Source of the DNA: Pseudohaliea sp964438205
GTDB taxonomy: Bacteria > Pseudomonadota > Gammaproteobacteria > Pseudomonadales > Halieaceae
Assembly (NCBI GenBank): GCA_964438205.1
Contig: CAYTJQ010000052.1
Location: 1 to 23,140, forward strand
Direction of reading: 5' to 3'
DNA length: 23,140 nucleotides
In this document: positions 7,799-16,196 of the stretch, piece by piece
Layout: each line of letters begins with the position of its first letter
How positions within the stretch are numbered: position 1 is the first letter of the stretch
Notes under the pieces: generated by a model
What the model saw: the letters and a program-made list of their open reading frames with translations, nothing else
Databases searched by the model: none
What the model was told of the DNA's origin: nothing
Position numbers and translations under genes: made by a program

Positions 7799-8600
7799 AT
7801 GGATGCACTGGTCAAGCGAGAGGCCGCACCCGGCCTCAGCCTCGAGTCCGTGCCGGAACCGGCGGTGGGCATCAACGACGTCCTCATCCGCGTCCGGCGC
7901 ACGGCCATCTGCGGCACGGACATGCACATCTACAACTGGGATGCCTGGGCACAGAAGACCATTCCCGTGCCCATGGTCGTCGGCCACGAGTTCGTCGGCG
8001 AGATCGTCGAGGTGGGCAGCAACGTCAACGACTTCCGCCCGGGGCAGATCGTGTCGGGCGAGGGCCACGTGGTCTGCGGCCGCTGCCGCAACTGCATGGC
8101 CGGGCGCCGCCACCTGTGCGCCCACACCAGCGGTATCGGCGTGAACCGGCCCGGCGCCTTCGCCGAGTACGTGGCGCTGCCCATGTCCAACGTCTGGGAG
8201 CACAAGCCGGGTATCGACCTGGACGTGGCCGCCCTCTTNNNNNNNNNNNNNNNNNNNNNNNNNNNNNNNNNNNNNNNNNNNNNNNNNNNNNNNNNNNNNN
8301 NNNNNNNNNNNNNNNNNNNNNNNNNNNNNNNNNNNNNNGATCGCCATGCTCGGCATTCCCGGCGAGAACACGGCCATTGACTGGAACACCGTGATCTTCA
8401 ACATGCTCACGCTGAAGGGCATCTACGGCCGCGAGATGTACGAGACCTGGTACAAGATGTCGGTGCTGGTGCAGAGCGGTCTCGATGTGTCGCCGGTGAT
8501 CACCCACCGCATGAGCTATCGCGACTACGAGGACGGCTTCGCCGCCATGAATGCCGGCAAGGCGAGCAAGGTCATCCTCAACTGGGACGGTGAGCAATAA
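7799..8600 (+). CDS. tdh: L-threonine 3-dehydrogenase, interrupted by an assembly gap
   Basis: Zinc-dependent medium-chain dehydrogenase that oxidises L-threonine to 2-amino-3-ketobutyrate with NAD. N-terminal part: C38-G-T-D and H63-E64 for the catalytic zinc, and C-G-R-C-R-N-C with a fourth Cys after R-R-H-L for the structural zinc; I-Y-N-W-D and I-P-V-P-M-V-V-G-H-E are nearly identical to E. coli Tdh. The C-terminal part resumes at I-A-M-L-G-I-P and ends V-I-L-N-W-D-G-E-Q. A 100-N run (8239-8338) separates them, and the halves are in different frames as written, so the gap length is not real. Compared from memory with the 341-residue E. coli enzyme, about 112 residues (some 335 bases, including the Rossmann nucleotide site) are missing. 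I regard it as an intact gene in the organism. kbl follows 13 bases later. Confidence 0.93.
8239..8338. other. Assembly gap (100 N) inside tdh
   Basis: Exactly 100 N, the usual placeholder for a gap of unknown size. The flanks fit Tdh on both sides but in different reading frames, and family comparison suggests roughly 335 missing bases rather than 100. Confidence 0.98.
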
Positions 8601-8613
8601 GGGGAGCAGCACG

Positions 8614-9804
8614 ATGTACGGCAATTTCCGCGAACACCTGGCCGCCGAGCTCGAGGGCATCGAGGCGGCGGGGCTGACCAAGCGCGAGCGGCTCATCGCC
8701 ACACCGCAGGGGGCCCACGTGGGCGTCGCCGGCGACGGCGAGGTGCTCAACCTCTGCGCCAACAATTACCTCGGGCTCGCCCAGCACCCGGCAGTGAACG
8801 CCGCCGCAAAGCAGGGCCTCGAGGACTGGGGCTACGGCATGGCCTCGGTGCGTTTCATCTGCGGCACGCAGACGCTGCACAAGGAACTGGAGGACGCGCT
8901 CAGTGCGTTCCTCGGCACCGAGGATACGATCCTCTACCCCTCCTGCTTCGATGCCAACGGCGGCCTCTTCGAGACACTCCTCGGCCCGGAGGACGCGGTG
9001 ATCTCCGACGAGCTCAACCACGCCAGCATCATCGACGGCGTGCGCCTGTGCAAGGCGCAGCGCTACCGCTACCGCAACAGCGACATGGCGGACCTGGAGG
9101 CGCAGCTCGAGGCGGCGGACGCCGCCGGCGCCCGCTTCAAGCTGATCACCACGGACGGTGTCTTTTCCATGGATGGCTACATCGCCCGCCTGGACGCCAT
9201 CTGCGACCTCGCCGAGCGCTACGGCGCCCTGGTCCACTTCGACGACTGCCACGCCACGGGCTTTGTCGGTGCGACGGGACGGGGCACCCATGAACTCACC
9301 GGCTGCATGGACCGGGTGGACATCATCACCGGCACGCTCGGCAAGGCCCTCGGCGGCGCCAGCGGCGGCTACACGGCGGCGCGCCGCGAGATCGTTGCCC
9401 TGCTGCGCCAGCGCTCGCGCCCCTACCTGTTCTCCAACACCGTCGCCCCACCGGTGGTGGCCGGTGCCATCAAGGCGCTGGCCCTGGTCGACGAGGAGCC
9501 GGCACTGCGCCAGCGCCTGGCGGGCAACACCGCGCGCTTCCGCGACGGGCTGGAGCGGCTGGGTTTCGAGCTGCTGCCCGGGGAGCACCCGATCGTCCCG
9601 GTGATGCTGCACGACGCGGCCCTCGCCGCGCGCTTCGCCGACGAGATGCTGAAGCTCGGGGTGTACGTGGTGGCCTTCTCCTACCCGGTGGTGCCGAAAG
9701 GCAAGGCGCGTATCCGCACGCAGATGTCGGCGGCGCTTGCCGACGATGACATCGACCGGGCCCTGGACGCCTTCGCGCGGACCCGGAAAACGCTGGGGCT
9801 CTAG
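8614..9804 (+). CDS. kbl: 2-amino-3-ketobutyrate CoA ligase (glycine C-acetyltransferase)
   Basis: 396-residue PLP enzyme of the alpha-oxoamine synthase family; it cleaves 2-amino-3-ketobutyrate with CoA to glycine and acetyl-CoA, finishing the Tdh pathway. The PLP lysine is K244 in T-G-T-L-G-K-A-L-G-G, the same number as in E. coli Kbl. Also seen are N-N-Y-L-G-L near residue 50, S-V-R-F-I-C-G-T with the following H, D-E-L-N-H-A-S, and F-D-D-C-H-A-T-G. Length matches E. coli (398). The frame is open upstream into the end of tdh, but ATG 8614 has AGGGGAG well placed and starts at the conserved M-Y-G-N-F. The order tdh-kbl is the reverse of E. coli kbl-tdh. Confidence 0.96.
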   Translation: MYGNFREHLAAELEGIEAAGLTKRERLIATPQGAHVGVAGDGEVLNLCANNYLGLAQHPAVNAAAKQGLEDWGYGMASVRFICGTQTLHKELEDALSAFLGTEDTILYPSCFDANGGLFETLLGPEDAVISDELNHASIIDGVRLCKAQRYRYRNSDMADLEAQLEAADAAGARFKLITTDGVFSMDGYIARLDAICDLAERYGALVHFDDCHATGFVGATGRGTHELTGCMDRVDIITGTLGKALGGASGGYTAARREIVALLRQRSRPYLFSNTVAPPVVAGAIKALALVDEEPALRQRLAGNTARFRDGLERLGFELLPGEHPIVPVMLHDAALAARFADEMLKLGVYVVAFSYPVVPKGKARIRTQMSAALADDDIDRALDAFARTRKTLGL

Positions 9805-9992
9805 TGTCCTCAGCCAGTTCCGGACATCCGTCTCGACCTCGGCGGCGACCTCACCGGCCACGCCCCCGGGGCCCATGGATGTGCTCCCGCCCAGTGCCGT
9901 CACGGGAGAACGGTGACCACGGTGCCCGTCAACGCGGCCGTTAGCCCGCCCCCACGCACCGGCACCGGCAGGAGGCCGCCGCGCGCCGCGGA

Positions 9993-11435
9993 TCAGGCAC
10001 GGAAACTGATAGCTGCCAGCGATTCCTCGTCGCTGCAGGTGATCGTGCTGGTCTTGAAGTTGAGATCCACGAACAGTTCACAGAAGTGCTCGCCGCTGCG
10101 CCAGGCCATGGCCACGCTGGAATCGTTCGAGTACAGCAGTTCGAAACTGCCATCGAAGGCCGGGTGCCGGTTGCGGAAGCGCATGAGCGCCAGCAGGCGC
10201 TGGACCACCGGCTGCTGCACCGCCCGATCGACGCCGTCGAGGCTGTAGTAGCTACGGTTGATATCGCGGAGCTCCCCGCTGTGCTCCATGAGCCCCGTGT
10301 CGTTGCAGCCGGCCAGGAGCCCGACGTAGTAGACCTGGGGAATCCCCGGGGTGAAGAACTGGATCGCCCGCGCAGCAATGTAAGCATCGTCGTTCTGCAT
10401 CAGGGCGTCGTAGTAGGTGCAGGTGAGCTGGTAGATCGCGCCGACGCTGTGGATGTTGGCGGCCGACTTGCGCAGGATCGGGTCGGCGCTGCGCGCGTCG
10501 ATATTGCTGATCAGGACCTTGAGCTTGTCCTCGGGCAGGATGCCCTCCACGTCCGGGATGCAGATGCCGTCGTGCGTGTCCAGCACCGTGATCATGTTGC
10601 GCGGGCACATGCGCAGCCACTGCTTCAGGTGGGTGCTGTTTGCATCGAGCAGGGAATAGAGCAACAGCGGCGGCAGCGCGAAACCGTAGGGGCGCATGTC
10701 GCGGCGGCTGAGGGCGTACTGGTAGCTGTAGTGGTCATGGACCTCCGGCAGGCACTCCGCGCCATGGGCCCTCGCCACGCCGTTCACCCACTCGAGCAGC
10801 CGGTAGACATCGGGCTCGACGAGGAAGCAGCTGGTCCCGATGCGCTTGGTAGTGTAGCCGAAGGCGTCGAGGCGCAGCAGCTTCGCACCGCGGGCCGTCA
10901 GGAAGGTGATGTAGTCCTCCATCAGGCGGTAGGCCAGGGGCGCATCGTAGTTGAGGTCGACCTGGTGCTCGGTGAAGGTGCACCACACCCGCGCGCTGCC
11001 GCCGTCGTCGAAGTTGACCTCCCGGAAGGGCTCCTTTTCCTTGCGGATGTGGATCCTGGCGAGGTCGTCCGGGGTGATCTCGCCGAGCTTGTCGACGTCG
11101 ACGAACAGCTCCGCCCAGGGCGACTCGAAGCCCCGCGCGCGGAAATCCCGGAACTCCTCCGACTCGTCGGAGATGTGGTTGATGGTGAGGTCCACGCAAA
11201 GGTCGTAGTCGGCGGCCAGGGCCTCGATGTCATCCCAGTCGCCGTAGCGCGGGTCCACTTCCTTGTGCGTCAGCGGCGAGAAGCCGGCATCGGCGTTGGA
11301 CGGGTAGAACGGCAGCAGGTGCAGACCGCCGATGGCATCGGCGAAATGGCGCTCGATAACCCGGCGCAGGTCCTTGAGATCCCTGCCCAGCCGATCCGGG
11401 TAGCAGATGAGCTGTACCGCGTTGCGCAGCGCCAT
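9993..11435 (-). CDS. GH13_18 sucrose-phosphorylase-like enzyme, probable glucosylglycerol phosphorylase
   Basis: 480-residue cytoplasmic glycoside phosphorylase of subfamily GH13_18. It starts like sucrose phosphorylase (A-V-Q-L-I-C-Y-P-D-R-L-G). Catalytic residues are D190 (nucleophile, R-L-D-A-F-G-Y), E231 (acid/base, P-E-V-H-D-H-Y) and D289 (stabiliser, L-D-T-H-D-G-I), within two residues of the Bifidobacterium enzyme. The family includes phosphorylases for sucrose, sucrose 6'-phosphate, glucosylglycerate and glucosylglycerol. Because the gene lies 29 bases after a glucosylglycerol-phosphate synthase/phosphatase on the same strand, I infer glucosylglycerol as substrate, split by phosphate to glucose 1-phosphate and glycerol. 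Sequence alone does not exclude sucrose. ATG 11435 has GGGGAG eight bases upstream; the frame remains open far upstream into ggpPS but that part is out of frame with it and not coding. Confidence 0.87.
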   Translation of the reverse strand: MALRNAVQLICYPDRLGRDLKDLRRVIERHFADAIGGLHLLPFYPSNADAGFSPLTHKEVDPRYGDWDDIEALAADYDLCVDLTINHISDESEEFRDFRARGFESPWAELFVDVDKLGEITPDDLARIHIRKEKEPFREVNFDDGGSARVWCTFTEHQVDLNYDAPLAYRLMEDYITFLTARGAKLLRLDAFGYTTKRIGTSCFLVEPDVYRLLEWVNGVARAHGAECLPEVHDHYSYQYALSRRDMRPYGFALPPLLLYSLLDANSTHLKQWLRMCPRNMITVLDTHDGICIPDVEGILPEDKLKVLISNIDARSADPILRKSAANIHSVGAIYQLTCTYYDALMQNDDAYIAARAIQFFTPGIPQVYYVGLLAGCNDTGLMEHSGELRDINRSYYSLDGVDRAVQQPVVQRLLALMRFRNRHPAFDGSFELLYSNDSSVAMAWRSGEHFCELFVDLNFKTSTITCSDEESLAAISFRA

Positions 11436-11464
11436 GCCGTCGTCTCCCCGGCTCTCGCTTCCCC

Positions 11465-13702
11465 TCAGCCGCCGCGGGCGTGCGCGCGGACGGCCTCCAT
11501 GAACTCGCTGCCCCAGAGCGCGATGTCGTAGTGGCGCACCGAGTCGTAGGCCTCCGCCAGCCGGCTGCGGGCCTCGTCGCGACTGAGGGTCAGGGCCAGG
11601 TAGCAGGTGGTGACCAGTTCGTGCGGATCGTGCGGGTTGGTGAGGATCGCACCGCGCAGCTCGGCCGCGGCGCCCGCGAACTCGGAGAGCACCAGCACGC
11701 CGCAGCCGCCGGTCTTGCCCTGGGTGGCGACATATTCCTTGGCAACGAGGTTGAGGCCGTCGCGCAGCGGGGTGATCCACATGACGTCGGCGACGGCGTA
11801 ATAGGCCACGAGCTGCTCGAAGGGCACGCTGCGGAAAAAGAACTGCAGCGGCATCCAGCCGATCTGCGCAAAGCGGCCGTTGATACGGCCCACGGTCTGC
11901 TCGATCTGCGTCTGCAGCTCGTCGTAGATGGTCATGCCCTGCGCCGCCGGGACGCAGATGGTCACCAGCGTGACCTTGCCGCGCAGCTCCGGGTTCTCCT
12001 CCAGCAGCCTCTCCCAGGCGACGAGCTTCTCCAGGATACCCTTGGTGAAATCGAGCCGCTCCACCGAGAGCACCAGCTTCTGGCCCTTCAGTTCCTCGCG
12101 CAGTTCGCCGATGCGCGCCTGCACCGCCTCGTCGTCGAGGGCCGTCTGTACGCGGCCGAGGTCCAGGCCCACGGGATGCGCGCCGAGGCCGATGCGCCGC
12201 CCCGCGACCTCGATCTCGGACGTCATTTCCTCTAGGCCCACGGCACAGCCGTAGGTGAAGAAGCGCGGCGCGCAGTTCACCTTCTCGCGCACCTCGATGG
12301 GCATGACACCCCGGGCCACGTCGACGAAGTTCTCCGCCTGCCGCGGGATGTGGAAGCCGATGTAGTCGCACTGCAGCAGGCTGCCGACGATCTGCCGGCG
12401 CCAGGGCAGCACGTTGAACACGTCCGCGGACGGGAAATAGGTGTGGTGGAAGAAGGCGATGGTCACGTCCGGGCGCAGTTCACGCAGGTAGGCGGGCACC
12501 ATCCACAGGTTGTAGTCGTGGATCCAGATGACCGCGCCCTCGGCGGCCTCGGCCGCTGCGCGCTCGGCGAAGCGCCGGTTGACCTCGAGGAAGACGTTCC
12601 AGTGCTCCTCGTGGAAGCTCGCCCGCTCCCAGAAGGTGTGCAGCGTCGGCCAGAAGGCCTCCTTCGAGAAGCGCTTGTAGAAGATTTCGACGTCCTCCTC
12701 GGAAAGCGCCACCCGCGCCGCCACCAGCTTCGGGTAGCGCTCGAGGTCGACGTCCGTGTGCACCTCGAAGGGGCCGAGGTCCGGGTCGTCGATAGCCCAG
12801 GCCACCCACGAGCCGGCGCGGCCGTCGGCAAAGAACGAGAGCAGCGTGGGCAGGATGCCGTTCGGCGACTTCGGCCGGCGTCGCTTGCGTTCGCCGTCCT
12901 CGACGAACTCCTCGTAGGGCAGCCGGTGGTAGACGATGACCAGGTCCGACTTGCCCGTTCGGCTCACGGCCTGCAGCTCCGCATCGACGCCCTCGCTGCC
13001 GAGGAAGCCGAAGTAGTGGAACGCCTCGAGAATGCCGCCGGCACCGGGTTCGCGCGCGTGGTAGACCCGCGCGAGCTCCTGGGTGGCGAGCAGCAGCCCC
13101 TCCTCCGAGTCGCCCACGCAGACGCCCTTGAAGCCCTGCTCGTACATGGAGAGGTCGTTGAGCGTATCCCCGGCGACCATGACCTCCTCCGGGTCCAGGC
13201 CGAGGTGCGCCACCAGCCGCGTCAGCGTGCGGCCCTTGTTGACCCCCCTGGGCAGTACGTCGAAGTACTTGCCGGCGGAAAAGAGCAGGTCGCAGCCGAG
13301 CTCCGCCACGGTGCGGCGTACGGCGTCATCGATGTGGTGCTCCTCGCAGAAATAGGAACAGCGCCGCTCCTGCGGGACCTCCTGCCGCTGCAGCTCGGAA
13401 AAGCCCGCCAGCGCCTCGGCGACGACGTGTTCGCCGGGCCAGAGCTGGTCGATGGGTTCCTGCAGGGCGAGCACCGGCTGCTGGGTCCCGCCGTGCACCA
13501 CCGTTGCCCCGACATCGCTGATGATGTAGTCCGGCTGCGGAATGGTCGGGTCCGCAAGGAGCGGGAGGACGTGCTCCAGCCCGCGACCGGTGACGAAGAC
13601 CAGGTCGATGCCCGGGTGGGCGGCGATGAGCTGGTAGAGCCTGAGGCGACCCCCCTGGTCGCCGCCGAGAAAGGTACCGTCGAGGTCTGTGGCTAGAAGC
13701 AT
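11465..13702 (-). CDS. ggpPS: Bifunctional glucosylglycerol-phosphate synthase/phosphatase
   Basis: 745-residue fusion. Residues 1-235 are a HAD phosphatase of the sucrose/trehalose-phosphatase type: nucleophile D6-L-D8-G-T, the lysine of V-N-K-G-R-T near 155, and G-D-T-L-N-D near 178-183. Residues from about 252 to 740 are a GT20 synthase resembling OtsA and GgpS: L-V-I-V-Y-H-R-L-P-Y-E-E at its start, W-I-H-D-Y-N-L-W, V-E-R-L-D-F-T-K-G (about 545, nucleotide-sugar site) and P-L-R-D-G-L-N-L-V-A-K-E-Y. The start Y-H-R-x-P and the phosphatase-first order are those of GgpPS of halotolerant gammaproteobacteria, which makes glucosylglycerol 3-phosphate from ADP-glucose and glycerol 3-phosphate and removes the phosphate. 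Trehalose synthesis is the alternative but less likely. The ATG has GGAAGG rather far (12 bases) upstream. The phosphorylase gene follows after 29 bases. Confidence 0.9.
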   Translation of the reverse strand: MLLATDLDGTFLGGDQGGRLRLYQLIAAHPGIDLVFVTGRGLEHVLPLLADPTIPQPDYIISDVGATVVHGGTQQPVLALQEPIDQLWPGEHVVAEALAGFSELQRQEVPQERRCSYFCEEHHIDDAVRRTVAELGCDLLFSAGKYFDVLPRGVNKGRTLTRLVAHLGLDPEEVMVAGDTLNDLSMYEQGFKGVCVGDSEEGLLLATQELARVYHAREPGAGGILEAFHYFGFLGSEGVDAELQAVSRTGKSDLVIVYHRLPYEEFVEDGERKRRRPKSPNGILPTLLSFFADGRAGSWVAWAIDDPDLGPFEVHTDVDLERYPKLVAARVALSEEDVEIFYKRFSKEAFWPTLHTFWERASFHEEHWNVFLEVNRRFAERAAAEAAEGAVIWIHDYNLWMVPAYLRELRPDVTIAFFHHTYFPSADVFNVLPWRRQIVGSLLQCDYIGFHIPRQAENFVDVARGVMPIEVREKVNCAPRFFTYGCAVGLEEMTSEIEVAGRRIGLGAHPVGLDLGRVQTALDDEAVQARIGELREELKGQKLVLSVERLDFTKGILEKLVAWERLLEENPELRGKVTLVTICVPAAQGMTIYDELQTQIEQTVGRINGRFAQIGWMPLQFFFRSVPFEQLVAYYAVADVMWITPLRDGLNLVAKEYVATQGKTGGCGVLVLSEFAGAAAELRGAILTNPHDPHELVTTCYLALTLSRDEARSRLAEAYDSVRHYDIALWGSEFMEAVRAHARGG

Positions 13703-13912
13703 AACGCTTGGCGCCTTCCGGCCGGTCGGTGTCGGGGCCGCACCCCGCCGCCGCAGCCCGCGCCGCTGGTTCCTCCTGTGGGGAATTGCCCAGGGTTGAA
13801 AGGCCCGCCACCGGCGAGCGCTGCCGAAAACCCTATCACAGGCACCGGGGAGCGGCCAGCGGGCGCCCGGGGGCGGGTGCTGCGGGGGGCAGTCGTTACA
13901 CGAAAAAGGATG

Positions 13913-14296
13913 CTAGAGGCGGATGACCACCGCCCAGGTCGCGCAGAGCAACAGCCCGAGCTGGCTGAGCATGCCGATGCCCATGCCCGGCCCGCGCTTT
14001 GCCGGGTCCTTCACGTAGGCGTTCCGGTAGAGGATGCGGCCGAGGAAAAAGCCGAGGCCGAGGAGCGGCGCGACGAGGGGCACACTGAACCACCAGGCCG
14101 TGATCCACAGCGCCGGCAGCACGATCACCAGCTGCTCCAGCGTATTCATCTGCACACGGTAGGCGCGATCGAAGTCGGGGTGGCCGCTGCAGGCCGGCGC
14201 CTCGATGCCGTGGCGTACGCGCTCGCGACCCACCAGCATGGCGAAGGCGAGGTACTGGGCGAGCAGCAGCAGGGTGACGAGCGCGGTAAACTCCAT
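13913..14296 (-). CDS. MAPEG family membrane protein
   Basis: 127-residue integral membrane protein of the MAPEG family (microsomal GST/FLAP-like; some bacterial members conjugate glutathione). The sequence begins M-E-F-T-A-L-V-T-L-L-L-L-A-Q and shows four hydrophobic segments; the family signature is the stretch R-A-Y-R-V-Q-M-N-T-L-E-Q near residue 50, with the conserved Asn and Glu. F-L-G-R-I-L-Y-R-N-A-Y is the second typical loop. Length is usual (about 130). The frame is open far upstream, but ATG 14296 has GGAG at good distance and starts at the first helix. It is divergent from the DUF1800 gene (140-base gap). It lies 210 bases upstream of ggpPS on the same strand and is likely a separate unit. 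Function beyond family is unknown. Confidence 0.88.
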   Translation of the reverse strand: MEFTALVTLLLLAQYLAFAMLVGRERVRHGIEAPACSGHPDFDRAYRVQMNTLEQLVIVLPALWITAWWFSVPLVAPLLGLGFFLGRILYRNAYVKDPAKRGPGMGIGMLSQLGLLLCATWAVVIRL

Positions 14297-14436
14297 GGGC
14301 GGGCTCCGGTGGGGGACTGCCGTCAGCATAGCCTGCCGCGGCCCGCGCTGCACGGACAGCGACGGAATCCGGACCCGCAGCCGTAGAAGGGGCCAGGCAC
14401 AGCGGCACCACGCGGCAGTGCAGGAGGAGGAACGCC

Positions 14437-16194
14437 ATGGCTGGAAGACTGCTTTGCAGCGGCGCGCTCGCGCTGCTGCTCCTGCTCGCGGGCTGCGGTG
14501 GCGGCGGAGGCGGCGGTGGCGACAGCGCGCCCGCCACCGCACCCTCCGCTGCAGACACACCACCGCCCCCGCCGCCAGAGCCGCCCGAGGCGCCGGCGGA
14601 GGAGCCGCCGGCTGACGACGAGGAAATCCTGCGCGGTCTCTACGGTGCCTCCCGCCTCGCCGCCCGGGCGACCTTCGGGCTGGACCTCGAGGCCATCGAG
14701 GCCATCGAGGCGCGGGGGGAGGCGAGCTGGCTCGAGGACCAGTTCGCCCTCTCCGTCACGCACCACTCCCCGGTGGTGTCCGAGCTGCTCGCCCGCGAGG
14801 CCGCCGGCGACTTCGAGGTACTGCGCGCCGACAACGATAACCTGCAGGCTCTCTTCGGCCGCATGGCCTGGTGGCACAGTACGCTCACCGCCGAAGACCA
14901 GCTCCGCCAGCGCATGGCCTACGCCCTGAGCCAGCTCTTCGTGGTGTCCGACGGCGTGGATATCCTGTTCCTGTACCCCTACGCCACCAGCGACTACTAC
15001 GACACGCTCCTCGACCACGCCTTCGGCAATTTCCGCGACCTGCTCCTCGCGGTCACGCTGCACCCGGCCATGGGCGTCTACCTGAGTCACCTCAACAACG
15101 CGAAAGCGGACCCCGAGGCCAACGTCTACCCGGACGAAAACTACGCCCGGGAGGTGATGCAGCTGTTCAGCATCGGCCTCTTCGAGCTCAACCCCGACGG
15201 CACGGAGAAGCGGGACGCCGGGGGAAAGCTGATCCCGACCTACGACAACGACGATATCCGCGAGTTTGCCCGGGTCTTCACCGGGCTGTCCTGGGGCGGC
15301 GACAACCCGCGCTTCGGCTCGGATCGCGCCACTTTCCGGGAGCCGATGCAGCTGTTCGAGGCCTTCCACGACGACGGCCCCAAGACGCTGCTCCGCGGCA
15401 CCACGCTGCCGGCGGGCCAGGGCGGCATGGCGGACATCGAGGCGGCGGTGGACAACCTCTTCGAACACCCGAACGCCGGGCCCTTCATCGGCCGCCAGCT
15501 GATCCAGCGGCTGGTGACCTCCAACCCCTCGCCGGCCTACGTGGAGCGCGTGGCGCGGGCCTTCAACGGGGAGAGCGGCAGCCCGCGGGGCGACCTGAAA
15601 GCCGTGCTCCGGGCGATCCTCCTCGACCCGGAGGCGCGGGCCCTGCCCGACCCGGCGGGGTCGGCGGGCAAGCTGCGCGAGCCAATCCTGCGCCTGCTGG
15701 CCACGCTGCGGCAGCTCGGCGCGTCCAGCCCGGACGGCTTCTACGCCAATACCGGCTTCTTCGCCCAGCAGCAGCTGCAGCAGCACCCGCTGTCAGCACC
15801 CAGCGTGTTCAACTTCTACCTGCCCGATTACCAGCCCATCGGCGAGATCGCCGCGGCGGGGCTGGTGGCCCCGGAGTTCCAGATCACCAACGCAAGCTCG
15901 GTGGTCGCCCTGGCCAACGTGCTGCAGGCGGCGCTGCTTGGCGACTTCGTCAACGACCTGCGCGAACCGCCCTTCAGCGCCGCCACCCTGGACCTGGACC
16001 CCTGGGTCGCGGTGGCCGACGACGTGGATGCGCTGCTTGAGCGGATGGATTCCGTGTTCACCTACGGCACTCTCTCCGCCGCCACGCGCAGCGCTATCGG
16101 CGACGCCGCCCGGCAGATCGACGACCCGCTGCTGCGCGCGCGCGTGGCCCTATACCTGCTGCTCATTTCCCCCGATTACGCCGTGGAGCTCTGA
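14437..16194 (+). CDS. DUF1800 domain lipoprotein
   Basis: 585 residues. The signal peptide has a lipobox L-L-A-G-C20. After it come eight glycines in a row and a Pro/Ala/Glu-rich linker to about residue 65. The DUF1800 domain (PF08811) follows: A-A-R-A-T-F-G near its start, W-W-H-S, R-Q-R-M-A-Y-A-L-S-Q-L-F-V-V, N-Y-A-R-E-V-M-Q-L-F-S-I-G-L, F-T-G-L-S-W, and the end L-Y-L-L-L-I-S-P-D-Y. These are strongly conserved in the family but no reaction is established. The ATG has the strong site GGAGGAGG about six bases upstream. The gene precedes the DUF1501 gene by two bases, the conserved pairing of these families, so the two probably act together in the cell envelope. Confidence 0.92.
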   Translation: MAGRLLCSGALALLLLLAGCGGGGGGGGDSAPATAPSAADTPPPPPPEPPEAPAEEPPADDEEILRGLYGASRLAARATFGLDLEAIEAIEARGEASWLEDQFALSVTHHSPVVSELLAREAAGDFEVLRADNDNLQALFGRMAWWHSTLTAEDQLRQRMAYALSQLFVVSDGVDILFLYPYATSDYYDTLLDHAFGNFRDLLLAVTLHPAMGVYLSHLNNAKADPEANVYPDENYAREVMQLFSIGLFELNPDGTEKRDAGGKLIPTYDNDDIREFARVFTGLSWGGDNPRFGSDRATFREPMQLFEAFHDDGPKTLLRGTTLPAGQGGMADIEAAVDNLFEHPNAGPFIGRQLIQRLVTSNPSPAYVERVARAFNGESGSPRGDLKAVLRAILLDPEARALPDPAGSAGKLREPILRLLATLRQLGASSPDGFYANTGFFAQQQLQQHPLSAPSVFNFYLPDYQPIGEIAAAGLVAPEFQITNASSVVALANVLQAALLGDFVNDLREPPFSAATLDLDPWVAVADDVDALLERMDSVFTYGTLSAATRSAIGDAARQIDDPLLRARVALYLLLISPDYAVEL

Positions 16195-16196
16195 TC

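Noticed and set aside
8578..9903. A 441-codon open frame opposite kbl that runs into the kbl-phosphorylase gap
   Set aside because: kbl is certain on the plus strand; the short unshadowed part (9805-9903) has no recognisable motif or good ribosome site.
9899..9917. Short inverted repeat GTCAC...GTGAC between kbl and the phosphorylase stop
   Set aside because: A five-base stem with a nine-base loop and no U-tract is too weak to call a terminator.
11436..12371. Upstream extension of the phosphorylase frame into ggpPS
   Set aside because: It is out of frame with the strongly motif-supported GT20 domain, and ATG 11435 has a ribosome site and the correct family N-terminus.
13768..13783. AGGAGG-like ribosome site on the minus strand well upstream of ggpPS
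   Set aside because: No ATG, GTG or TTG lies at suitable distance, so I do not call a leader peptide.
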